Positions 1 through 6,194 of a stretch of DNA of 11,372 nucleotides are shown here, piece by piece. Where the stretch lies: the NCBI GenBank assembly GCA_018396395.1, contig JAGTQN010000054.1, positions 1 through 11,372 of the forward strand. Direction: 5' to 3'. Numbering within the stretch: the stretch's first letter is position 1; each line of letters begins with the position of its first letter. The notes below the pieces were generated by a model, which made no database searches, was not told the origin of the DNA, and saw only the letters and a list, made by a program, of their open reading frames with translations. The position numbers were made by a program, and so were the translations under genes. The stretch comes from Candidatus Bathyarchaeota archaeon (GTDB taxonomy: Archaea; Thermoproteota; CALKCG01; B24; JAGTQN01).

Positions 1-694
1 AGGGCTCCCAATCTGTAAAGGCTAAGACCCTTGCTGGCGATGCCCCTATACCTTTTATTCTCAGAGGCGATATGACTAAGAATACCCTCTGCCCCGATAA
101 GGATTTTATTCCCTTCCTATCGAGCTTTCCTATCTCCAAGATACCCTTTTCCAAGAGGAAGTTATGGGCGGGCACAGAAAGTTGCACAGAGCCCGTTTCC
201 AAGCCCACTGCCTTCACACCCTTCTTGGCAAGCCACTCGGCAACTTCGAGGGTGATCATGGGACTTTCAAAACCTTGAAAGTCGGAAAAGAAGAGGACGA
301 TGTCTCCATCCCTGACCTTATCCTCGAATCTAGCCATATCGGATGCTGCCATATCATTCCCGCCGGAGAAATCGTAGCGTCTGAAGGCAGAACCAGGACC
401 TAAGAAAGAAAGGTCTAGGACTATGGCTTCTCCACACAACCTTTCAAGGGGTATGGATGCCAGGTCCTCGCCATGCTTATGAAGATGATAGTGGCATTCC
501 ACATGGGTTCCGCAATGGGCCCAAATTGTTATGTCTTCTTGAAGCGTCGAATCTAAGGGATGAATCCATCCCTTTACGCTTAGCCTCTCCTCGATATTCT
601 CTGCTCCCCATTGGAGATCCTTACCCCAGCCAGGAGAGCTGGGATCCAAGAGCCTCGTCAAATCGACGATGCGCTTAAACTTCAAATCCTTCAC
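1..694 (-). CDS. Cyclase/formamidase-family metal hydrolase (PF04199-like), 3' end off the window
   Basis: Reading leftward from a GTG at 694, the frame stays open for 231 codons to the window edge. The protein has the signature of the cyclase family (kynurenine formamidase, isatin hydrolase and relatives), which hydrolyse amide or cyclic amide bonds with a bound divalent metal. His60, His64, Glu66 and His70 lie in HCGTHVECHYHLH, where most members have HxGTHxDxPxHF; Asp and Pro are replaced here by Glu and His. His177 and Glu187 in HNFLLEKGILEIGKL match the second conserved block, and GASPARVLA near residue 220 is the usual C-terminal strand, so only a few residues are missing. The GTG start is chosen because AAGAGG lies six bases upstream. 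It diverges from the amidohydrolase gene. Family assignment is firm; the substrate cannot be told from the sequence. Confidence 0.88.
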   Translation of the reverse strand, partial: MKDLKFKRIVDLTRLLDPSSPGWGKDLQWGAENIEERLSVKGWIHPLDSTLQEDITIWAHCGTHVECHYHLHKHGEDLASIPLERLCGEAIVLDLSFLGPGSAFRRYDFSGGNDMAASDMARFEDKVRDGDIVLFFSDFQGFESPMITLEVAEWLAKKGVKAVGLETGSVQLSVPAHNFLLEKGILEIGKLDRKGIKSLSGQRVFLVISPLRIKGIGASPARVLAFTDWEP

Positions 695-715
695 CTTAAT
701 CCTCTTATGGATTCC

Positions 716-725
716 TAATCGATTA
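716..725. promoter_or_regulatory. 10-bp palindrome TAATCGATTA upstream of the cyclase gene
   Basis: A perfect palindrome, TAATCGATTA, lies 22-31 bases upstream of the cyclase GTG start. On the minus strand this AT-rich block follows a purine run and sits about where a TATA box would be, so it may be the core promoter, an operator, or both. Next to it (736-753) is a tandem run of three TTCGA units followed by TTC, with another TTTCGATT at 761-768. The repeats are seen directly; the role is inferred. Confidence 0.3.
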
Positions 726-790
726 ATCCTTTCTTTTCGATTCGATTCGATTCCCCTCTATTTCGATTGTTTTGAGACGATAGGCCTCCT

Positions 791-798
791 TATTTAAA
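791..798 (+). promoter_or_regulatory. Probable TATA box for the amidohydrolase gene
   Basis: TATTTAAA lies about 60 bases before the amidohydrolase ATG. An archaeal promoter here would start transcription near 820 and leave a leader of about 35 bases. The core TTTAAA is symmetrical and could also serve the divergent cyclase gene, with a leader of about 75 bases. This is a positional and compositional call only. Confidence 0.45.
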
Positions 799-856
799 CG
801 AGCTCCCATCGTTAAGGCTTATAGGGACTTAGGAAACTCCTTTTTCGGGGAAAGGC

Positions 857-1699
857 ATGATAGTAGATGTCCATACCCACATTCCAAGGTTTAAAAAGCC
901 CGTCAAGGACGAGGAGGCTGTCTACGAGACAAAATTCCGCCCCCACGATCCTCCAGTGAAGATGAGTGTAAGTTGGGAGGAGCATTATGCCGCCATGGCA
1001 CCTGTTGATAAGGCGATAGTCTTTGGAATCGCCATGAAAGGCGAAAATCCCAATGATGCCGTGGCCGAATATGTAAGGACCCATCCAGATAAGCTGGTGG
1101 GCTTCCTTTCCATTGATCCAAAGGATCCGAAAGCCCTTGGAGAGCTGGATCGGGCTGTCTTCCAGCTAGGCCTGAAAGGAATAAAGTTGGGACCTATGTA
1201 TCAGGGATTCCATCCATGGGACGAAAGGGCCTTCGCCATCTATAAAAGGGCTCAGGACCTCGGCCTTCCGATCTTGTTCCACCAAGCAACTTCCCCTGGA
1301 AGGGATGATCCCTTGGAGTATGCCCATCCAAGGCTCCTAGAGAAGGTTGCCCTAGCCTTTCGGGACCTGAAGATGGTCATAGCCCACATGGGACATCCTT
1401 GGGAAAGGGATACCATCGTTCTCATAAGGAAGCAGCCTAATGTTTATGCAGACATTTCGGCTCTATTCTACAGACCTTGGCAGTTCTACAATACCCTCAT
1501 CCTATGCCATGAGTATGGTCAGATGGAAAAGCTTCTTTTCGGAAGCGACTATCCCGTAACGACGCCTGGGGAAAGCCTGAGCCGAATAAGGAAGGTCAAT
1601 ACCCTTGTCGAGGGTACTAGACTGCCTAGCGTTCCGGAGGAGGAAATCGAGGGAATTATACACCGAGATGCCTTAAAGGTCCTAGGGATAAAGCTGTAA
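857..1699 (+). CDS. Amidohydrolase_2-family metal-dependent hydrolase
   Basis: A 280-residue TIM-barrel hydrolase or decarboxylase of the amidohydrolase_2 type (the ACMSD / gamma-resorcylate decarboxylase / 4-oxalomesaconate hydratase group). It begins with the metal-binding motif His6-Thr-His8 in VDVHTHIP. Other expected ligands are His142 (ILFHQAT), His177 and His180 (IAHMGHPW) and Asp231 (LFGSDYP), and GIKLGP at 108-113 is a usual strand. The length suits the short members of the family. The ATG is preceded by GGGGAAAGG. The gene diverges from a cyclase-family hydrolase, which suggests that both act on one ring-derived or amide substrate, but that is inference. No signal peptide is seen, so it should be cytoplasmic. 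The family is certain; the reaction is not. Confidence 0.9.
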   Translation: MIVDVHTHIPRFKKPVKDEEAVYETKFRPHDPPVKMSVSWEEHYAAMAPVDKAIVFGIAMKGENPNDAVAEYVRTHPDKLVGFLSIDPKDPKALGELDRAVFQLGLKGIKLGPMYQGFHPWDERAFAIYKRAQDLGLPILFHQATSPGRDDPLEYAHPRLLEKVALAFRDLKMVIAHMGHPWERDTIVLIRKQPNVYADISALFYRPWQFYNTLILCHEYGQMEKLLFGSDYPVTTPGESLSRIRKVNTLVEGTRLPSVPEEEIEGIIHRDALKVLGIKL

Positions 1700-1875
1700 A
1701 GCTGAAAAGATGTAAGGAAGTAAGCTTCCATAGAAACAGAAATAGAAATATCATCCCCATAGCCCTACCTTACTCTAATCCATAAAAGGATTCCCTGATT
1801 CCGAGTCCTTTAATTCCATACATTCGTTCAATCTTCGTTCTTAGACGTTTCATATGCTCTTGGTATCTCGGAAGA
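1700..1875. other. Intergenic spacer without a recognisable gene
   Basis: Between the amidohydrolase and S6e genes no convincing reading frame is seen on either strand. It holds a short run of AGAAAY-type hexamers (about 1732-1749) and no clear T-rich terminator for the amidohydrolase gene. The S6e promoter lies at its right end. Confidence 0.6.
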
Positions 1876-1882
1876 TTTAAAT
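1874..1882 (+). promoter_or_regulatory. Probable TATA box of the S6e-aIF2 gamma operon
   Basis: The sequence GATTTAAAT, after a purine-rich GGAA stretch that could serve as the BRE, is a good archaeal TATA box. A start about 25 bases downstream falls near 1903, leaving a leader of only about 20 bases before the TTG start of S6e at 1922. Confidence 0.55.
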
Positions 1883-1921
1883 GAGCCCTTAGAAGTCTTT
1901 CATGCAAAATGGGAATGCAAA

Positions 1922-2431
1922 TTGCCAAAGTTTAAACTGATCATTTCGGATTCGAGTGGCAAATCGAGGAGCCTAGAGGTCGAGGGAGTCCAATCAACTC
2001 CCTTCTTGGGCAGGCGTGTAGGTGAAATGGTTCAGGGCTCAGTTCTAGGACTTCGAGGCTCCCTTCTCATAACAGGAGGGAGCGACAAGGATGGCTTCCC
2101 CCTAGTCCCAAGCGTAAGGGGAGGAGTTAAGAAGTCCATCCTCCTCTCCGAAGGCGTAGGTTTTCGGGCAAAATTTGAAGGTGAGAGAAGGCGCAAGCTC
2201 GTTCGTGGCAACCTAATCACCGAGGATGTCGTCCAGATAAACCTGAGGCTGCTGGAGGAGCCAGATGTCTCTGGAGCGCAGACCGAAACAAAGACAGAGA
2301 AGGAACGGGATAAGGAGAAGGATAAGGATAAGGATAAGGAGAAAAAAGAAAGAGACAGAAATGGAGAAAGGGGAAGAGAAGGAGAAGGGGAAAGAGAAGG
2401 AGGAGGAGAAGGGAAAAGGGGGAGGCATTGA
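1922..2431 (+). CDS. rps6e: Ribosomal protein S6e with a long charged low-complexity tail
   Basis: Small-subunit ribosomal protein S6e. Residues 1-113 follow the family closely: an N-terminal FKLIISDSSGKS strand, GLRGSLLITGGSDKDGFPL, and GVGFRAKFEGERRRKLVRGN, then ITEDVVQINLRLLEE. Archaeal S6e proteins usually end about here. This one continues for some 56 residues made almost only of Lys, Glu, Asp, Arg and Gly, first as DK/EK repeats and then as Gly/Arg/Glu. The tail is encoded by a purine-rich tract and is probably disordered. The start is TTG: the nearby ATGs at 1902, 1909 and 1915 are all in other frames. The stop TGA overlaps the TTG start of aIF2 gamma. In another frame the tract would encode a purer Lys/Glu tail ending at 2456, so an indel in the tract is possible. 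Function is certain; the native tail sequence is less so. Confidence 0.93.
   Translation: MPKFKLIISDSSGKSRSLEVEGVQSTPFLGRRVGEMVQGSVLGLRGSLLITGGSDKDGFPLVPSVRGGVKKSILLSEGVGFRAKFEGERRRKLVRGNLITEDVVQINLRLLEEPDVSGAQTETKTEKERDKEKDKDKDKEKKERDRNGERGREGEGEREGGGEGKRGRH
2308..2343 (+). repeat. Six tandem GGA(T/G)AA hexamers in the S6e tail
   Basis: Six consecutive units read GGATAA, GGAGAA, GGATAA, GGATAA, GGATAA, GGAGAA and encode alternating Asp/Glu-Lys pairs. Such a short exact tandem repeat is prone to slippage, so the copy number may vary between strains. Confidence 0.85.
2363..2425 (+). repeat. 63-base uninterrupted homopurine tract
   Basis: From just after T2362 to G2425 the plus strand holds only A and G. 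It encodes the last part of the S6e tail and ends in GGGGGAGG, the ribosome binding site region of aIF2 gamma. A tract of this length can in principle form triplex DNA or a stable R-loop; whether it does so here is unknown. Confidence 0.9.
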
Positions 2432-3660
2432 GTCGGGAAAGGCTTCTGATACCTGAGGTCAATATTGGAACTGCAGGTCATGTGGATCATGGCAAAACGA
2501 CCATGGTCCAGAGCCTTACGGGGACTTGGGCCAGCAGGCATAGTGAAGAACTTCGTAGGGGAATAACGATCAAACTTGGTTATGCGGAGGCCACTTTCTA
2601 TAAATGCCCCAAATGCCCCCCTCCCAGATGCTACACGACTCAGGATACATGCCCTCATTGCGGCGAAAAGACTGAGCCCCTAAGGACTGTGAGCTTTGTG
2701 GACGCTCCTGGGCATGAGATCCTTATGGCTACGATGCTCTCAGGAGCTGCCGTGATGGATGGGGCTATCCTCGTCATAGCCGCTGATGAACCTTGTCCCC
2801 AGCCCCAAACTAGGGAACATCTCCTCGCCTTAGAAATTTTGGGCGTAAGGAACATCGTCATAGCCCAGAACAAGGTCGACATTGTCGATAGGGAAAGGGC
2901 TGAGAGGAGTTATAGGGAAATCCTTTCCTTTGTGAAGGGAACAGTGGCCGAGGGAGCCCCTATCATTCCCATATCGGCCCAACACGGCATCAACATGGAC
3001 TATCTCATCGAGGCCTTAGAGATGCGGGTCCCTACGCCCAAGAGGGATCCAAACCTACCAGCGCGTATGTATGTCGTCAGGTCCTTCGATGTCAATAAAC
3101 CAGGAACAAAGCCAGAGGAAATCGTAGGGGGAGTTATTGGTGGAACTATCGTTCAGGGTATCCTCCACGTCGGAGAAGAGATCGAAATTAGACCAGGAAT
3201 AAGATTGAGAGGGAAAAATGTCTATGAGCCCATTTTCACGTCTATTGAAAGCCTATATTATGGAAGAAAGGGGGTTAAGGAGGCAACCTGTGGAGGCCTC
3301 GTGGCCCTAGGCACAGGGCTAGATCCCTCCTTGACCAAGGCAGATAGGCTTGTAGGAAACGTCGTTGGAAAGCCAGGAACCCTTCCAGAAACCCTTTCAG
3401 AAATAAGTCTCGAAACCTCCCTCTTCGAAAGGGCCGTCGGAACAGCCGACTTGGTAAAGGTTGAGAATCTTAGGAAGGGGGAAAGCCTTCTCCTGAATGT
3501 AATGACTGCCGTGACTTCCGGGGTCATCACATCGATAAGGGATGAAAGGGTAACCATAAGCTTGGGGCGCCCTGTTTGTGCTCCCAAGGGACAGAGGGTT
3601 GCCATAAGCCGAAAAATAGCCGATCGATGGCGCCTCATTGGCTATGGAATTCTTTTATAA
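2428..3660 (+). CDS. eif2g: Translation initiation factor aIF2 subunit gamma
   Basis: The GTP-binding subunit of the archaeal aIF2 heterotrimer, which carries initiator Met-tRNA to the small ribosomal subunit. At 410 residues it has the usual length. The G domain shows GHVDHGKT (17-24), switch RRGITI (43-48), DAPGHE (92-97), NKVD (148-151) and SAQHG (183-187). The zinc knuckle typical of the gamma subunit is inserted after switch 1, with Cys60-Pro-Lys-Cys63 and Cys75-Pro-His-Cys78. Beta-barrel domains II and III follow, with no break. The start is TTG, overlapping the S6e stop as TTGA; no ATG or GTG lies in frame near the conserved PEVNIG start, and GGAGG ends two bases upstream. Co-transcription with S6e is very likely. 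Confidence 0.97.
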   Translation: MSRERLLIPEVNIGTAGHVDHGKTTMVQSLTGTWASRHSEELRRGITIKLGYAEATFYKCPKCPPPRCYTTQDTCPHCGEKTEPLRTVSFVDAPGHEILMATMLSGAAVMDGAILVIAADEPCPQPQTREHLLALEILGVRNIVIAQNKVDIVDRERAERSYREILSFVKGTVAEGAPIIPISAQHGINMDYLIEALEMRVPTPKRDPNLPARMYVVRSFDVNKPGTKPEEIVGGVIGGTIVQGILHVGEEIEIRPGIRLRGKNVYEPIFTSIESLYYGRKGVKEATCGGLVALGTGLDPSLTKADRLVGNVVGKPGTLPETLSEISLETSLFERAVGTADLVKVENLRKGESLLLNVMTAVTSGVITSIRDERVTISLGRPVCAPKGQRVAISRKIADRWRLIGYGILL

Positions 3661-3667
3661 ATACCTG

Positions 3668-3676
3668 CCTTTTTAT
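3668..3676 (+). terminator. T-rich archaeal terminator after aIF2 gamma
   Basis: Eight bases after the stop codon the plus strand reads CCTTTTTTA, with six T in a row. Archaeal RNA polymerase ends transcription at such T runs without needing a hairpin. It probably closes the S6e-aIF2 gamma operon. Confidence 0.45.
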
Positions 3677-3903
3677 TGGCGTAAGAATTAGATTAGTAAG
3701 GCTTTCATTCTCAGCATCACGATCATTCTAACGCTAATTCCCAACGATCTTCAATCTCTGCGCCGCATATTTCTGAACGGGAAAGCTTTTAGGCATCTCT
3801 AATTTTTTGAAGGGCTTTTTCCTCTTAACCCTGAAGATCCTTTGTATGGGAAGCCTTTCATAATAGAAAGCATAACTATCAAAGTAAGGCCGTCTTAAAG
3901 AAA

Positions 3904-3911
3904 TTTTTAAT
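3904..3911 (+). promoter_or_regulatory. TATA box of the metal-transport operon
   Basis: TTTTTAAT preceded by the purine-rich TTAAAGAAA (BRE-like) lies 24-31 bases before the ATG of the DtxR-family gene. This spacing puts the transcription start at or next to the ATG, so the transcript is probably leaderless. The operator palindrome begins inside the right end of this box. Confidence 0.6.
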
Positions 3912-3945
3912 TTAGGCTAAACCTAATTTAGGTTATGCCTAAATT
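3909..3945. promoter_or_regulatory. Double DtxR-type operator, a 37-bp near-perfect palindrome
   Basis: Two 15-bp sites, TTAGGCTAAACCTAA (3912-3926) and TTAGGTTATGCCTAA (3928-3942), lie side by side with centres 16 bp apart. The whole block is an inverted repeat about position 3927, from AATTTAGGC at the left to GCCTAAATT at the right; the only mismatches lie in the three-base spacers and at the centre. The half-sites TTAGG and CCTAA are the same as those in the bacterial DtxR/IdeR box consensus. The block covers the promoter's right edge, the predicted transcription start and the ATG at 3935. Bound repressor should therefore block transcription of its own operon. Confidence 0.85.
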
Positions 3946-4396
3946 TATCTCGATAAAGGCTTCCGATGGGCTGACGGAAAGGGAAGCCGAATATCTAAAG
4001 GCGATTTTCAATCTCGAATTAATGTCTAAAAAAGGAGTGGTCGGAAGCCTAGAAGTTGCCAATTTTATGGGAGTTTCATGCGCAACAGCCAGCGAAGTCC
4101 TCAAGAAGCTCTATGAAAAGGGGTTGCTCAACAGGGAGCCTTGGAGGGGCGTAAGCTTCTCTGAGAAAGGAATGATGGAAGTAAACAGAATCCTAAGGAA
4201 TCACAGGATCTTTGAAACTTATGCTTATCGGTTTCTCTCCATCAGCCTTGAGGATGCATGCGAATGTGCCAATAGAATCGAACTGCAAATATCCGATAAA
4301 ATCATCGATTCTATGTGTAGAATTCTCGGGCATCCGGAAAAATGCCTCCACAATAACGATATTCCAAGGCGGATCTCATGCTGCCTAAGAAAGTAA
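3935..4396 (+). CDS. DtxR/MntR-family metal-dependent transcriptional repressor
   Basis: A 153-residue regulator: an N-terminal winged helix (about 12-76, with VANFMGVSCATASEVLKKLYEKGLL as the helix-turn-helix) followed by the metal-binding and dimerisation domain (about 77-148). There is no SH3-like third domain, as in MntR. The ancillary-site residues His90 and Glu94 (NHRIFE) are present, as is the C-terminal HPEKCLHNNDIP motif (Cys137, His139). Aligned by eye with DtxR, the region usually reading HDEACRWEH is CECANRIEL (109-117). So the H98, C102 and H106 equivalents become Cys109, Asn113 and Leu117, while the Glu at 116 is kept. This may mean a different metal or a weakened primary site. 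The gene follows its own double operator and overlaps the binding-protein gene by 19 bases. It probably represses the whole operon when metal is plentiful. Which metal cannot be told. Confidence 0.9.
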   Translation: MPKFISIKASDGLTEREAEYLKAIFNLELMSKKGVVGSLEVANFMGVSCATASEVLKKLYEKGLLNREPWRGVSFSEKGMMEVNRILRNHRIFETYAYRFLSISLEDACECANRIELQISDKIIDSMCRILGHPEKCLHNNDIPRRISCCLRK

Positions 4397-5418
4397 TCTC
4401 CATCTTAATAATAATGGCCTTTGTAGAGGGGTTGGGCATCTCCAGCCCCACGGCCAAGCAAGATAGCGATAGCGATACGATAAGAATAGTAGTTACGATG
4501 GATATCCTTCAATCGATCGTTTTTCCCATCATCGAAGGAGAAGGAGAAGTATCCTCAATTCTATATGAAGGCGCCGAGCCCCATGGCTTCATACTCACCC
4601 CAAGGGATATCGATAAGGCAAGAAACTCGGATCTTATCGTAATTACGGGTCATATGGAATGGGAGGAAAAGCTCGTAGTGCAGGTTTCCGATGAAAAGAA
4701 GGTTCCAAAGGAATCGATCTCTCTGAACCTACTCAATCTCAGCGGCATAAAAATCCTTGAGCTCGATGGGCAAAGGAATTTCCATGGCTTCTGGCTTTTA
4801 CCGGATAATGCCCTTACGATAGCTAGGGCCTTAAAAGAAAAGCTTTCCCTTTTGAAGCCAGAAGCCTCTGGAAGGCTTTCATCCAATTATGAGGCCTTCG
4901 AAAGGGAGATTTCCAGTCTTAAGGAATTCTTAAGGAAAATCTCGGGAAAAAAGGGCGTATCTGAGGAAGGGCTCGGCGTCGTGATAGGTTTCTATGCTGA
5001 GCAGTATATAGCTGAGGCCATGGGCTTAAGGGTGGAAGCCGTCCTTGTAGGCGAAGGGGAATCCATACGCCCCGAATCTTTGAGGAAGATCTATGATGGG
5101 CTCCGATCCGGAAGATATCCCTGCATGATCGTTTCTGATTCTGCCCTTCGGATGGAGAACGTGGAAAGGGCCATCGAAGAAATCTCCAAAGAAACGGGAT
5201 CTCCGATAGCCTACGTCCTAGCCGTTTCGAGGAGCGGGCTAAGAAGGTATGAATCCATTATATATTATAACGCTGGACAGGTTTCTGGCGCCCTCCTCTC
5301 TCGACACGAAGCCCCTTCCCTGCCATTCGACCTTTATTTTTTCACGACTATCCTATGCATAGCCATCATCGTCCTTGAGACCCTCCTTCTTTTTTGGGTA
5401 TGGGGGAAAAGCTATTGA
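4378..5418 (+). CDS. ZnuA/TroA-like metal ABC transporter substrate-binding protein with C-terminal membrane anchor
   Basis: The extracellular solute-binding subunit (cluster A-I, Zn/Mn/Fe) of the ABC system encoded with the next two genes. A hydrophobic signal segment (about 5-22) lacks a lipobox cysteine. Instead, a hydrophobic helix at about 318-341 near the C-terminus, followed by GKSY, should anchor the protein in the cell membrane. The family blocks are visible: GAEPHGFILTP with His69, HGFWLLPDNA with His136, a long linking helix (about 160-190), and IVSDSALR with Asp254. The third usual ligand, a His in the block VIGFYAEQYIAEAMGL, seems replaced by Phe205. At 346 residues it is slightly long because of the anchor. 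The ATG at 4378 has GGCGGAT just upstream and lies inside the end of the repressor gene. The metal is undetermined. Confidence 0.88.
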   Translation: MLPKKVISILIIMAFVEGLGISSPTAKQDSDSDTIRIVVTMDILQSIVFPIIEGEGEVSSILYEGAEPHGFILTPRDIDKARNSDLIVITGHMEWEEKLVVQVSDEKKVPKESISLNLLNLSGIKILELDGQRNFHGFWLLPDNALTIARALKEKLSLLKPEASGRLSSNYEAFEREISSLKEFLRKISGKKGVSEEGLGVVIGFYAEQYIAEAMGLRVEAVLVGEGESIRPESLRKIYDGLRSGRYPCMIVSDSALRMENVERAIEEISKETGSPIAYVLAVSRSGLRRYESIIYYNAGQVSGALLSRHEAPSLPFDLYFFTTILCIAIIVLETLLLFWVWGKSY

Positions 5419-6194
5419 GCGGATCGATAATATCGGTTAGAAATGCCTCTGTAAGGCTTAACGATCATACGGTCCTCGAAGACATCAGCTTTGATTTGGA
5501 GCGCCCATCCATCTTGATGGTCGTAGGGCCCAATGGCTCGGGGAAGACTACCTTGCTGAAGCTTCTTCTAGGGATACTTAAGCCCTTCAAGGGTACGGTA
5601 GAAGTCCTAGGGCTTAATCCCTTCGAAGATGGGAAGAAGCTTAGGAGGCTTGTTGGCTACGTTCCCCAGAAGGATAAGATCTCCTATGAAACTCCCTTAA
5701 AGGTGGGGGAAGTCGTATTAATGGGTACGCTTCTGAAAAAAGCCTTTCCAAGATCGATTTCGAAGGAAGACATCGAGGCGGCTAGGAAGGCCTTAGCCTA
5801 TATGGGCATGGAAAATCTATGGAGGTCCTTTTTCAACGAGTTGAGTGGGGGACAGCAGAGGAGGACCCTCATAGCTAGGGCCTTGGCATCCGATCCAGCC
5901 TTGCTATTGCTAGATGAGGTCTTTGCTAGCTTGGATTTTGAGAGCCAAGGAAACCTCCTAAGCCTTCTCAGAATCTTTAAGGAAAATCGAAAGACCGTCG
6001 TTATCGTTGAGCATGAGCTCGACCCGATAATAGATTTAGCCGATAAAATCCTTGTCCTAAACAGGAAGGTATGCGCTTATGGGGATCCATGGGATGTCTT
6101 AAGTGAAGAAAGGCTGAAACCTGTCTATCCATGCCTTAGATCCCTCGAAAAGGAAGGGAGAAGAATCCTTATTCTTGGTGATAAGCATGCTTGA
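5400..6194 (+). CDS. Metal ABC transporter ATP-binding protein (ZnuC/MntB type)
   Basis: The ATPase that drives metal uptake through the permease encoded next. From the ATG at 5400 it has 264 residues: Walker A GPNGSGKTT (43-51), Q-loop Gln90 (YVPQKD), signature LSGGQ (148-152), Walker B LLLLDE with Asp172 and Glu173, D-loop SLD, and His205 of the switch (VEHELD). All catalytic elements are intact. Three starts are possible: TTG 5394, ATG 5400, or TTG 5415. The last overlaps the preceding stop as TTGA, has GGGGGA upstream at a good distance, and loses no conserved residue, so it is a serious alternative. The gene overlaps both neighbours, so translation is probably coupled. Confidence 0.93.
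   Translation: MGEKLLSGSIISVRNASVRLNDHTVLEDISFDLERPSILMVVGPNGSGKTTLLKLLLGILKPFKGTVEVLGLNPFEDGKKLRRLVGYVPQKDKISYETPLKVGEVVLMGTLLKKAFPRSISKEDIEAARKALAYMGMENLWRSFFNELSGGQQRRTLIARALASDPALLLLDEVFASLDFESQGNLLSLLRIFKENRKTVVIVEHELDPIIDLADKILVLNRKVCAYGDPWDVLSEERLKPVYPCLRSLEKEGRRILILGDKHA

Noticed and set aside
2032..2658. A 208-codon minus-strand frame opposite S6e and aIF2 gamma, rich in Ser, Leu, Pro and Phe.
   Set aside because: It is the antisense shadow of the purine tract and of two certain genes.
3734..3916. A 61-codon minus-strand open frame upstream of the repressor gene, basic and gene-like in composition (contains RIFRVKRKKPFKKLEMPKS).
   Set aside because: An in-frame stop sits in the operator just upstream, and no ATG, GTG or TTG occurs before the middle of the frame. 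It could be a gene remnant, but chance is enough to explain it.
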